Shown: one piece after another, positions 23,731 to 37,100 of the stretch
How positions within the stretch are numbered: the stretch's first letter is position 1
Layout of the letters: every line of letters starts with the position of its first letter
NCBI RefSeq assembly: GCF_020382885.2
Contig: NC_058511.1
Coordinates: 17,412,504-17,476,503 of the forward strand
Reading direction: 5' to 3'
Origin: Scatophagus argus
Taxonomy: Eukaryota; Chordata; Actinopteri; Scatophagidae
DNA length: 64,000 nt
Translations under genes and position numbers: made by a program
The notes under the pieces: model-generated
What the model was told of the DNA's origin: nothing
The model's input: the letters and a program-made list of their open reading frames with translations, nothing else
Database searches by the model: none

Positions 23731-25183
23731 TCACGTGTTCAGGCTCTGGCTCTCTTCAGGGCTTGTCTCCTTGCAGACTGTTTGTTGGTACATGTGTACA
23801 GAGCACTTCTTCAGGTGGATTGGCACCTCCTGACCTCTGCTTCCACATTTCCTAACCTTATCCTTGTCTCTACGGACCTGAGATGTCCCGCTGCTGCCCT
23901 TTGAGGAAACTGTCTGGCCTCTGAAGAGTTGCGCTCGCTGCTGACAAAGGCCCACCTTACTGAGGAGGATGAATACATCCCCCCGAAAGGCCTTAGTGAA
24001 GATGGCATAGAGAAATGGGTTGGCACAGGAATTGAGCGGGTAGAAGAGCACCAACAGAATTTTGGAGTTGGACACGGTGATAAGAGGCCGATCAAGTACA
24101 GCTGACATGGCGTAGAAAGAGATGGGTGCCATACACAAAAAGTCAGTAAAGATGAGGACAGCCATGCGCTTGGCAATGTTTGTATCCTTGGATCCAGAAT
24201 GGTAGTGAGGGCTGTGCACTGCACAATAGATCTTGAAGTAGCAAGCACAGATAACAAGAAAGGCCATGATGTTGAGGACCAGAACTGATAAGATGTAGAC
24301 CTGTGCCACTGTGGACTGGGTGTCCATTGGGAGGCAGATGCTGACTTTCTGGTAACTGCTCACCCCAACCAGTGGAAGTAGAGCCAGCAGGAGGCAAAAG
24401 ATCCAGCCGCCTAGCATCACAGCTGCTGCATGGTGCAGATGCAGCTTACGATCCAGCCGCATAGCAAAGGTTATAGCGTACCACCTCTCAAGAGTTATTA
24501 CTGTCAAGGTATAGACAGACAGCTCACTAGCAAAAACTGTAAAAAACCCTGCAAGTCCACAGCCAGGGCCTGTCTGCCAGTCTATAGCGTGGTTGAAGTA
24601 CTCTGCTCGTGTGTAGATGTCTACAGAAGCAATAAGCAGCAGATAAATCCCCATGCACAGATCTGCAAAGGCCAGATGACACATGAGGAAGCGGGACACT
24701 GAGAGCTTGTAGTGGCTGGTGAGCAGCACTAGGAGCACCACCACATTTCCCAGAACAGCCAGAAGACTCACGAACCACACAGACACTCTCAGGAAGTCAA
24801 AACCCATTATGTCCTCACAAGGATTGAACTCATCGGGCACAGGTGCACATGCCACCTCTTCTCCTTCCTCACACACCACATAATCGTAACGACTGTCAAA
24901 GTCTTGGCTTGTGTCTTCCTGGGGGTTCTTGAGGGTCTCTCCAAAACCCACATCCTCATGTGGCTGGCCTCCAAAGTAGGCATGGTAATGGAGGCTGCCG
25001 TGGAAGTCACCTCTCCTCCAGTCTTGCTGGGACTCTCTGTGGCCTAAATCATTTGCCTCCTGGTCTGGGATTGTTTCTTCCACACTGTCCCCTTGGAGGG
25101 AAGGCATGCGGAGCGGCCCCACAGAGCGCTTGTGATGCTGGTCATAGAAAGTAGTGAGGTTACAGATGATGTACTCCAAAAAA
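23731..25183 (-). CDS. tshr: tshr exon 10: hinge, seven-transmembrane domain and C-tail
   Basis: Codes residues 294-777. N302 sits in an N-L-T glycosylation site aligned with human N302. The TSHR-type hinge insertion follows, with a basic HHKR (310-313), then the sulfation motif Y-D-Y at 393-395 and FNPCEDIMG (413-421) just before helix 1. Helix 3 ends in ERW (526-528), the family form of the D/ERY motif. Helix 6 carries [11 protein letters not shown] and helix 7 ends NPFLY (682-686), the NPxxY equivalent. All signalling motifs look intact. The cytoplasmic tail diverges strongly, and after Q-T-V at 761-763 it continues for 14 residues to the stop instead of ending in human-type TVL. Confidence 0.97.
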
Positions 25184-28100
25184 CTGAAAAAACACACAAA
25201 ACACCAAATACACAAAAGATTGAGTCCATAAAATAATACTGTTCGAAATTAGACGAACAAAAAAACTGACTTCAATTCATACTAACCCTAAGTGTCAAAT
25301 CAAATCTAATAATTTATATATCCAGTTGAAGAAAAGTGATTCCTGTTTTGAGAGTCATTATTAGACTGGCTCAGTCCTTTTCCTATAATAACAGCAATGA
25401 CTGACACTAATTATGGGAGCACTGCAAGAAGTTATAGGTAAACACGTCAGAGAGTTGATTCAATCCCTGCCAAAATCCACCCCATACAAGTGCAGCTGCC
25501 TCACTCACTGTGGTACATCATCCAAATAAATGAAAAACTGAAAGAGAATTCTATTGGAGGCTGTTTGTCTTTTATGAACCATGGACACGCTTCTTATGAT
25601 GCCCCCTTGAATTTTCTGACTCTCAAAGGTACTTTCAGTGGGTTAAAAAAAAAAGAACTGATGAAAGCTCACCCTCGTTTCTTTTTAAGGTTTTTGAAGC
25701 CACAGCAGTGGCTTGGGTAGGTAAGGTTGGCGATGATGAGGTGCTTGAAAGTTTTGATGGGTGGCAGTTTCTTAAGGGACCAGACATCGCGTGCCTTCAG
25801 CTCCCTGAGAGAATCCATACCTGTGGTCGGGAGGGAGGTGATCCCTGTTAGGGACACGTCTCTTGAAGATAGAAAGGGAATTAACAGATTTAAAAAGAGA
25901 CGTTAGATGTGTTAGATTTTTGTGTTTGGTTCCAATAATTGTAGGGTGGTGATGAGAGAAAAGTGAAAGTGTGGCAGGGTTCTCTTCAGTGCGTGGGTTT
26001 GATAATTCTTGGCTACATCCTAACTTTGACGACCTTAGCACAACATATGTTACTCCATGGCATACTATTGCCTTCCAACCTTTTGCACAGGTTGCATCTT
26101 CAAAAGATATTCTTATGATGCCACAAATGAGTTCTGTCTTCCTGGAAAGATAAAATGTTTGCCTGGATCAAAACCAATGTTCAAATACTATATTTTCACA
26201 AACTGTGTCACCCTTTTCTTCTTCTTTGCTGGAATGTACGTTAAGTCCACTGCTCAGGCCATGGCAGTGGTTAGTGAGTCTGTGGAAATACTGGATTTAA
26301 ATGTCGGTTTTGCCCTGGCAAACACTTTATCTTTCCGGGAAGACAAAAGACATCTGTGGGATCATGAATATACCTTTAAATGATTTGATTTTTCCTATGT
26401 AAGGAACTTTATGTGACCAAATCATGGAAAGATGAATGGACATACCAGAATGTGTTTACTTTATACTTACAAAATACTGAGTGCCATACTTTCATCTGAC
26501 TACCTGACAGAACCATTCAGTACCTTTCAACATTGGAACAAACACACTATCAGCAAATCTACAGAGAAACTAGACATTTTGAGCACAGAGAGGTCGTAGA
26601 TAGATGTAACAACACCCTCCATCTGTTTCCTAGAGTGAGCGCCTCACTGTTTCATCGTCTTTAAACAATTACATGCGGTATTTCTTGCGCTTGGCCGTCA
26701 TGCCAAAGCCAGCTCAACCTCATCGGGACAAAGACATGCAGGGGATTGACAATCTCACCAACATCCTGTGTGATCCCATTATCTGAACATTCCGCTGTTC
26801 AGCACCAGACACCCCTTCCAGGGGCCAAGTAGAGGCCAAGTTCTCTTTGCTTTCTTTGGTTTCCTTGCCTATTAAACTTCTAAGTCATTGTATCTGCTGG
26901 ATAATTTTATTAAACAGATAAACACAAGCCAAACAATTTAATATAACTACAGCTCAATTGTTCTTTTTTAGTCCCATTTGCTCTCTTCACTTCTCTGTCC
27001 TCTTCTCTTTTTCCTCTCATGGGCCACATTGTGTAAGGCTGTATAAGAAAAAAATAGCAAGCACGGACTGATTTTGTCATTCCCAGATGTTTAGCTCATG
27101 ACCTCATGGAGGTGACCTCACTCAGGACATGTTCCCCAGTGGAATAGAGGAAGAAGACCTGCACATGAATCTCATTTACCTAACCTGACACTTAATGGCT
27201 AGATCAGAACCATAACAGCAACCAGATAGCCGTGGTAGAGGGTTATAGCATCAAACACCTTTAAATACAGGGACCCAGCTTTAAAAACCTTGAGAATGAC
27301 AAAAAATATGACAGCATCAAAGAAACGTCGGAAGTTTCTCCCTCACCCTTGCACACAATCCGTATCAGATCTCCAGGTCAAAGACACAGCTGTGGAAGAA
27401 GGATTTTAAGTCTGATCTGTTATCCCATTTCGCAGGCATGTCTCATCTAGTCTGCACATTATGAATGAGGAAATTGCTGAAATCTAATTTGACATGGTAT
27501 GAATAATGAGATCGCCAAACTAGACCTATATGATTTCAAAATGGTTTGCTATACGTAAAGCTGAAATATACTCTTGAAACTTAGCTTTCTTGTGAGAGTG
27601 AGATGAGAAGATCACGTTCATGTCTGTCCAGATTTCACACTACGGGCACCCTAAGTCTGTAACCAGTACCACATTTCCACAAGATCCAATTCATAGACTT
27701 TGTCAATTTTGTTACATTGCAATTTAAACACTGAAGATTAAGTTCAAGTTTATGTTAAGATTTAAAAGTACTGTATGTGTGGTAAGACCTGTGCATAATT
27801 ACAAACAGAGCTGATAAGTGGCTCAGTTTTTCAACCCTTCAGATACTTACAGAAGCATTGGACCCCTGATAGTGCCGGCAAAAGCCCTTTCATCCATCTT
27901 GGTAAGATACTTATTCCTGTGAAGGTCGCTGGACAGGAAAGCACAAATTTAAGTTTATTAATTGAAAAGTTATCCTTCACATTTCAACCAGACTGACAGC
28001 GGCAAGGCATGGCATAATATTTTCCTAAGCCTCATCACTGCACATTTCTGTTTATTTTCTCTAATTTCAAGAGTGAAATGTGACAGAAAAGGGTCTCACT

Positions 28101-31100
28101 CATGTTGTTGAGTCAAATTAGACAGTATAAGATTTGATGGTGTACTCTTTAAACACCCTGCAACCTCACTACACATCTCCCGGAATCCCTTAAATCTAAT
28201 AAGGATAATAGACCTGCAAGGGGTGTGTTTGTCTTGGTCAGGCTGTGCTGGGATCAGTTCTCCCCTCAGAGCAGTTCAGGAGCCAACATAAACACACATG
28301 TGTGAAGACTTACTAGTCACAGACCAATGGCTCAATTAGACTCTTATAAGGACCTGGGATGTGTGTAGGTGTTGTTAAACAGGAGAGGCCTCTTAAATTA
28401 ATGTCATTAATACCTCATATCCTGAATATGCATGATGCTGGACCAGTGAGTGACAAGAAGAAAGAAAACATTTTGCAACAAAAGAGGAAAGAGAGGCAAT
28501 GCTTACCCATTCTCTCATAATTTGTCCAACAGAGGCTATTGAATATACAAGTGTTAAATTGATTTCTTCAAGTCTGAAACAGACCTAGAGTCCAGTGTCA
28601 CTGAGTATATGGGAAAGGGAAACTGTTAATGGAGACTTCCTGATACCCTCTTTTGGAAACATATTTTCCCATGAGAACTGTGGCTAGCTGGGCATAGGTC
28701 CTTCTTGAGTATATATGAGAAGGCCTGTAGAGACCCAGTTGTGATCCTGCAGCTTTTGTAGTGCAATTTTGGGTCAGGAAATACACATGCCAGATGTCAG
28801 AAATTATTTAATCCAGGCAAAATACTGAGCAACCTATTTTTTTTTAAAACTAAGACCTCTACAAACAGTCAAAGCTTATCAAGTGAATAATAAATAATCC
28901 TTGAACCTAATACACAAGTAACAGCACTATAATACGACTATTCTGTGTAAGTGTCTTGATGTGTGTTTGAACAAAATTCTTGAAGAAATAGTTTGACATT
29001 TTGGAAAATACACATATTTGCCAAGAGTTAGATGAGGAGACTGATACACGAATCCCCCCTCTGTAGTTTAAATATGAAGCTACAGCCTTACATATGCATA
29101 AAGAGCAGAAACTGAGGGAAACCACAGAAATATCCTTACATATAACCTCTGGTTAAAAAAACAACTTGTTGGTGTCAAACTTCTTATCTATCTCTTGGCA
29201 ATAAAGAAAATATGCATATTTCCCAAATTGCTGAATATTCCTATAAAAGGCATCACATTAATTAAGCAAGGTGTTTAAACAGTTCAAATAACATAAAACA
29301 CCTACACTTGATCTAGCTTGGTTCCATTGAAGGCATGATGTTGGATTTCTCTGAAGCCATTTCCATACAGCATCCTGGAACAAAAAACATTTATGGAGTA
29401 ACAAAAAGGAAATAGCACTGATTAGAATTTGTTGCTTTAGGTTCAATAACCAATCTGCTAAATGAAAATATTTTCCGTGTGTTGATGTTTCGTCCATTTC
29501 TGTGCAGCAGTGACAGATGTAAGTACTAATTTTACATTCTATGGTGAGGTCTGTCTGGGCAGTTTTGTGGTTTATAGCCCAACAGTTTCTGTAACATGCT
29601 GTTTTGCGGATTCAAATTGCAATCCCTCTCCCAGAGCTAACCACATACATTGACTGTTGTGTGTAAAGATCTGTATACTTGTTTTTGCTATCCTTGTGAG
29701 ATTCAGGCGAGTTCAGAGTGAGGACATGTTTTAAAAGTGAGGTAATTTTGGCCAATCCCCACTCCTGCTAGTGGCTATTTTAGGATGGAATTTAGGGATA
29801 AAGGACAATACTGGCGTTATAGCACTTACTATGTGTTTCTATCTGGTTCACACTTCCCTCATGCAATTGGATAAATCAACATCTTACACTGTAAGCACAT
29901 CGCTGGTAATTCCATGGAATGAGTTGGCCGGGATTTCTCTGATGTAGGGATGATCAACAATTTCCCTGCAAAGGAAGACACCAAATACACCAAATGAATG
30001 TATTCTCATTTATTATGGCTCAGTAGGATGATGAAATTAGATTTGAGAGGGTGATGACATTGTGATGTGAAGATGTGTGTGAAGATATGGCTACCTGTAT
30101 GCAGGGGATTTTACGTGGAGTGACTGATGCACATTAGCTCAGAAATAAAAATGCACATACAAGCACACATGATGTGCAAACTTTGCTAATGTAACATTCC
30201 GTATTTTTATGAAAGGTATGAACTTTAAACTGCTTCAAGCAGTAGTTTTGGCATGCATAAATATTCATTAGTGGACTTAGTTTAAAAGTTGTAATGTCAT
30301 AGCAACTTACAGTATGAAGTTCATGTCATTAGATTGGATGTTGTTCAAGCCAGGGAAGAAAGTAAGGCCGGTATTGAAAATTCCTCTGAAGAGAAAGAGT
30401 GTAGAAACCGTCATGACATACAGAAGACACAACAGAGACTACGCAAGTTCCTGTTAAATATTATGAAAAGTGTTATATGGTTTAAGTTATAAGAGATTAT
30501 ATCAGATAACAGTGCAATGCAAAAGTATAGTGAGCATTGCTGTTGCAGTCCTAAAATAGTTTATCAGACAAAACTATCTAATAATACCTAGCCTAATTAA
30601 TTTACTGGCATATTTATTTATGACAACAATTAGGGCTGGTTTAAAGCCAAGGAAAGCACACTGATCTGCAATTGGTAAGCAACTTGTAATTTCCTAGGCA
30701 AGAGTCAAGAATTTACAAAATCATCAGGCCAAATACACTGGATTTATTCTAACATGTTCAGCGTGCACTCACTTTTTTTTAAAGTCAACCTGTACCGCTG
30801 CATTGAGCTGATATGAAGCATGACTCAGCCTTGCCCATACTATCAACACCATGCTATGAATAGATCACAATGTCTAAATTATTGCCAGACTTAAGCATTT
30901 TAAATATGCACCACTCATTTTTTGGATTATCATAATGTTGTCAATATGTGGAATTTAACAACAACAAGGATATGAATTTAAAAAAAAACATGCAATGAAA
31001 AATACTCACAGGTATTTGAGATTTGGGAGATTTTTAAAGGCTTCTGGGTCAATGTAGGTCAGGCTTTTCGTGTTACGTATCTCTCTAAAAGAACAGACAA

Positions 31101-34100
31101 AGCAAAAACATACTGAAAATGCACTTCCACATAGAAAATGAACTAATTCAGAGCATAAGTAAAAGACACAAGTTTGTGGTGGCCACTTTGGAATTATTTG
31201 GACACCCATTTCAGAAACACACAGTGCCTTAAAACTAGCTGACAGAACAGGACAAGGCACATGCCAACGTACAAGAGAAAGGAAACTTGGTGCAGACAGC
31301 CAGGGGCGGAAGTAGAAGTCCAATTAGTGTTTCATTAGTGTGTTTACTCTGGTCCGCCCTGGGCTGGACTGGACACCTCTCGCCGCTCCCTCAAGGCATG
31401 TGTTGCTTTGAAACATGTGTGTTGGCCCTTCTTCACACACCTGGCAAACCACACTCAGCCCAACAGACAGACGTGGTCGGGTCAATGGAAGTCTCTGAGA
31501 GGGAGAGGTTCATCTGAAGTGCCGCTGTATGAAGACTAGAGCTACACTGACACTGATTTACCGGAGGGGGGGTTTTATCAGTTAATATAATCGCCACATA
31601 GTATGTAGTAAGTTGATTAAAAAACTGACAAGTGGCAGCTCATGTGTACTCTGAGCCAAAAGAGGTATCACATCTCTTTGAACTCCAGATGGTCAGTGAA
31701 CTGAGTTTGTTTCACTTTGATTTGCATCTCATTGGCTCTGTACCTGTACACTGCACAGTGACAATAAAGTTGAATGTAATCTAATGTAATTTACTATTGA
31801 TAAAGCTCGTGTTTCAGTGGTTGGTATTTTCTTTCTTCAGCCATAGTCCCTTTGATAGAAAAGGTTGTTCAAATGTAGAAAGGGATCACTTCTTGAAGGG
31901 AGACAACATGTGAAACATGAGAAAGAAAAAGAAAAGTTTCAATTATCAGACCATTAAATTGTGTTGATGATGCTGTCCACTTTTATTTTATGGTTTTCAC
32001 ACATTGTCACAATTGAGATGTAAATTAAAAGTGTACTTCTTTCCAACGACGAACCTCTGTAGTTTTCTCACAGTGTGATGTCCTTCATTCTACGTCATCA
32101 TTTTTACATGACATCTACTGTATGTTATGCTAAAGCAGCATTAATTTATATTTCAGTCACTCAGGGGCAGTTCAACAAACTGCAAAGACAAAAATGACAT
32201 ATTTCCACCTGAGAATATTAAGTCAGCTAGCAGAAATGGGGTGACATTAGCAATCATTCATATTTGGGTCTGACAACCAGACAAATGTAAGTCTCTCTTT
32301 CATTTTAGTTGTTTTTGGCTCTTTAGCTGCCAAATGCTTCACTATTTTCCTAGCTAGTCACTAGCTTTCTGTGCCTGCTGTTAAGGGCTTAAAGGCCCTA
32401 TAAAGTTTGATAGAACTGCAGAGTCAACTACTAACTCATCAATAAAAACGTTGACTGTTGTAGTTTTAACTACCCAATTTATTTCCTGATCCAAACAAAC
32501 CACCATTGGCAGAGATTTGTCACCACAAATGAGTGAGAATGTAGCTTTCATAAGTATATGTTGATCATCATTCGATACATCATTTGCCAAAAAAAAACAG
32601 ACCATCTATTTAGAAAATTCAGCTAAAAACAAAGATTTATCTTGACAGAGTCATGATACAAACTTCACCCAGCCTCCACTGAATTCTCCAGCTCTCACTG
32701 GATTCCTGGATCCACAGCTGCTGTCGGCCTCAAGCAGCCAACAGGAAGCAGAGCATTAATTTGTGTCTGACCCTGAAGGAAACCTGAGAGAGATGCCATT
32801 ATCTGATCTATGGTACTACACCACACCAATCAGCGGCAAATGGGCCCCAGAGATCCAAAATACACTGCCAGAACACAGATACAGCCCTCAGCTGGCAGTT
32901 TGAATTATCGTTTCTGTCTATATTTTGATGTCTGGAATTCAGCTGCTAATAAGGAAAGACTAAAAAGGAGGGGAGAGTTAAGATATAAATGATACGCACA
33001 CATGCATCAAGTCATGTCAAATTAATTGCTATAGCTGTTAATTATTGTTACTGTCTCAAATAGCTACACGTGCCCACATTTTATGGAGTACATGCACAAA
33101 TTATGTATACACAAACTGCTGTGTTTCAAGATGCTGTGACTTGGAACAAATCATTCACATAGGCAGGAAGTCTTGCAGTAATATATGAAGTGCTAGGAGC
33201 CGTTCTGCTGGAAAGTGTGTGGGCCACCCAGAGACTTAGCCATAAATCTCTATCCCATAATTGAGAATAGAGTGCACCTTGCTAGACTTTTTTTTCCCCC
33301 TCCAAGCTGCTTCAAATAGAGCTGGAGCCAAATACTGCCTGCTGCTTGGCCTCCCTGCTCTAACATGCTCATTATGACTGTCTGTTCACACCAGTGTCAG
33401 TAATAATGGTCTGGTTAAAGTTATTTCATCAAATTGAATTGTTTATCATCTAATTTGCATGTAATAAACCCACACATTCTTTTTTCAATTTCTTTAACCG
33501 CCAGTGAGGCACCACTGCTCCGTACCACTGTGATGAGAAGCAGTAAGTAATGTGCAGGAGAGAAATAAGCTTGTAATGTGTTGCTCCCTTGCTTCCAGTT
33601 GCTGCTGGCAAGGTTCGAAATTAAGCATGTTTCTCTCTGGAGATCAAAGGAACATCTTAATCAATACAGATCAATAAAGAGAGTGCATTTTTTCCTTTAG
33701 TTACTCACATGTGGGTGATTTTCCTCAGACTGTAGAATGAATGCCTCTCCAGCCTCTGCAGCGTCATGTCCACTGATATATATCTAAAAGAAATACACAA
33801 AGCTTATACCAAATCTAACATTTTTTTATTTTTTTTTATCATCTGTCTAACTTGTAAGAAAGAAGGTACTGTGCCAGCATGCCAGCGTGCCAGTGAAATT
33901 TAAGATCTGTTTTCATAAATGAGTTTGAGTGTGTGGCTCTCAAAATGATCCTTAAAGCCTGTGACTCTTTCCTGTATTTATCAACATACCTTGTCTAAAG
34001 CCTCCAAAGTCACGGGCAATTTTATAGGTATGCACCTCACATATACATTACTCAGTCATCAGTCACTCTGCTCTCATTTGTTATTACATGGTAACAAGTA

Positions 34101-37100
34101 TGCTCTTTAAATAAACCATGAACTTAGCACTTGAGCTTACTTTATAAAGGACTTACTTACAAGAAAAAAAACACATAACATATACTCTGTTTATTTATAG
34201 ATATTACTGGGAACTCACCTCAGTGTTCACAAACTAAGAAAGGGTGTAGGTTTTGTTTAAGAATCTGACATTTCGCTGGTTTTCTATCATATAGTCTATC
34301 GTTTTATCTGGACAGACAATAGAAACATCGGCTGTGAGCACTCGTGGCTGTCTAAGCCTTTAAAAAAACCCACCTCCGTCTCCCTTCATGCATGACTTGG
34401 ATGCAGACGTCAGAGTCAGTGGTTGGGGATCAAGGCTCAAGTGTATATTTTACCTCTATGCAGAGTCTTGCCCCAACTGGGAGTCTAAAATCACCACACA
34501 CCCAAAAATCTGTACTGGAATACCTAGCCAATGTCCTAACCCCACTGTGGTTGAAGGACCAACATTCCTATTGAAGGAACGCATTAACGCTTCCAGCTGT
34601 GATTAGGAGCCAACGGTGATACTAAACAGAGAGCATATCATCTTCTTGGTTGCGAGACAAAAAGGAAAGCTGTGGGTAGTTTGGAACTGGTTCCCCTTTT
34701 TTAAGCAAAGCTGTTGAAAGACAACAGGTGGATGAGGGCAACTGTGAAGGGTTTGCATTTGAAAAGCAGTTAATGAAATGTATATGAGCTTCCAATGGAA
34801 TAAGCCCACTGAATAAATTGCCACTCACATCCTTGAGATGTTGACCATGCTGGAAAAGGCATCTGCTTGCACAGATGACAGGCGGGTCTCAAAAAGCCAT
34901 CTGGTTAAAAAATGAAGAGGGACATTTTAGTTGTCACAAACACATTTTGCAGTCAGTATCTTCTACGAGGTTTTGTCATTAGCAAGGTGTTCTTTGACAT
35001 TTTTAAAGGGGCTGCTGGATATTTTGGGGAAATACGCTAAGGGTTAGAAGGCACTACAGATATACCACTTTCACATCTGTACAGTAAATATCTAAGAAGT
35101 AGTAGCATCCAGTTATCTTATCTTAGCATAAAGACTGAAAAGAGCCAGACCAACCAAAGGTAACAAATTTTGCTTACCTACTAGTACCTCCAAAATTAAC
35201 AGATTACATCTTTCATTGTTTCTTAACTTGTAAAAAAAAAAAAAAAAAAAAAAAGTTTAATGACAAGATATTTTAATTTTACAGAGTGCAGGCTACTTGC
35301 TTGAGTGCAGGTTGCCAGGCAATTGCTCTTGGCCAACAAATAGACAAATAGTCCATAACCCATTGTCAAATGTGTTTAACAATTCAGTTTTTGTACAAAT
35401 TAAACAAAGGAGCTATAACCTGTTAGATGGTGATTCAGAGATGCTGGAAGATAGATTTTGTTACCTTTGGACAGAGCAGAGGTAACATTTTCCTGAAGTT
35501 TCAAGTAATGTGCTAAGCTAACTGTCTCCAAAAAAAAGAAATTTTCAATTTTCACAAGTTTCAAACAATTCTTGAATGGGCAAGGGTAAAATGTTTGGAC
35601 AGTTGTGTGGAGGAGATGAGAAATGATGAAAGAAATGAGAAAGACAGACAAAAGCCCATCAACGATACATTTTAGAATCAGATGAAAAGGTTTCTTTGAA
35701 GCAAATGGTGAACCAGACCCCCCTATTCTAGAAACAAGGGAAAAAACAAAGACTTGGATCCGACTGGACCTGAGCTGGCAGCCAAATCAAACAATGTCTG
35801 GGTCTGTTTAGAACAATGTTTCAGAAAGAAAGGTTAAGAACTATGTGTGTGATACACAGAAAAGAATGGACCTCCTCAATGGTCCAGATAAATTAGCATG
35901 CAATGTTATAGTTACAATATAAAACCAATTTGAACATTTTTGAAAAAGGGGGTGGTCAGCAAGGTCAAAGGAAAAAAATCCACCTACCAGCACCTCTAAG
36001 GCTCACTAATTAACCCATTATATCTTGTTTGTGTCATCCATACAAAAGTTGGGGTGTGAAAACAACATGTTGTGGTTTTTACCAAGGGTAATATGTTAAA
36101 CGGTTCCCTGCCCTGTGAACAGTACATTCCTTGAGTCTCCGCTGGCTGGCTGGAATCTTAAAGTTGGGTTAATGTAAAGATTTACCAAGATATAACTTAG
36201 TTTTTTTTTTTTTAATTAGTGAGTATTAGAGGTGCTGTTATTTGCATTTTCAGACAGAGCAGACAACTTACAACTTTACAGATTCTGTCCTTATTAAGCT
36301 AACTGGCTGCTGGCTGTAGATTCATATGAAAAACCTAAAGAAATGGGTGCTAGTTATCTTCTCATCCAACCCTCAGCAGCAAAAGCAAATATCCTAAAAT
36401 GTCTATCTCTTTTTCACTGTACATTGTGAAAACGTTTACCTCCCTAGTGAAAATGTGTTATTTTTTTTCCTGCTGTCTTGCTGCAGATTTTGTTGTGGTG
36501 GATTTGGGAATCAAAACACAGTAATAGAGGAATGAGATTAAGATGGTAGCCACATGTGTTGATTTCATGTTGTATTCAAAGACCACCCTGCTGTAGGATG
36601 CACACTCAAAAGTTTGTTTCACTGCTTCCTCACCAATGGCAACAGTGAATGTATCCCTTTGGAAACAGGTATAAAAGGTGATTCAGCCAAAGCCACCATC
36701 CTCATGCACCTTTGGCTCATCAGGGAAACAATAGACGAATTCAGAGACTGAGATCTGGTCCATGAGTCTGAATCACCCTCACACTGGGGGGGTTAGTCAG
36801 TCAGTAGGCACACCAGCACAGCACCCTGCATACACTTTGACAAACTCAAACAAACAGAGGGACACTGAGCAGACCCTGACACCAAACACCAAACACTCGC
36901 TGCTGCACTCAAACCCAAATAACCAGCATGCATTTTCCCTCAGGAGTGTGTGGAGAAGACCAATGAGCCCATATCAGGAGCTTGAGGAGAAAAGTACTCC
37001 TCAATTTGTCATTTTGGATAGAAATCTGAGAAAACAAACAGGTTGGGAATTGAGTTTGAAGTGGGGAGAAGCCACATAATTTATAATATTGTCAGGATTG

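Noticed and set aside
26057..26383. 108-codon plus-strand frame inside tshr intron 8
   Set aside because: Antisense to tshr within an intron, with a hydrophobic start by chance and no family match.
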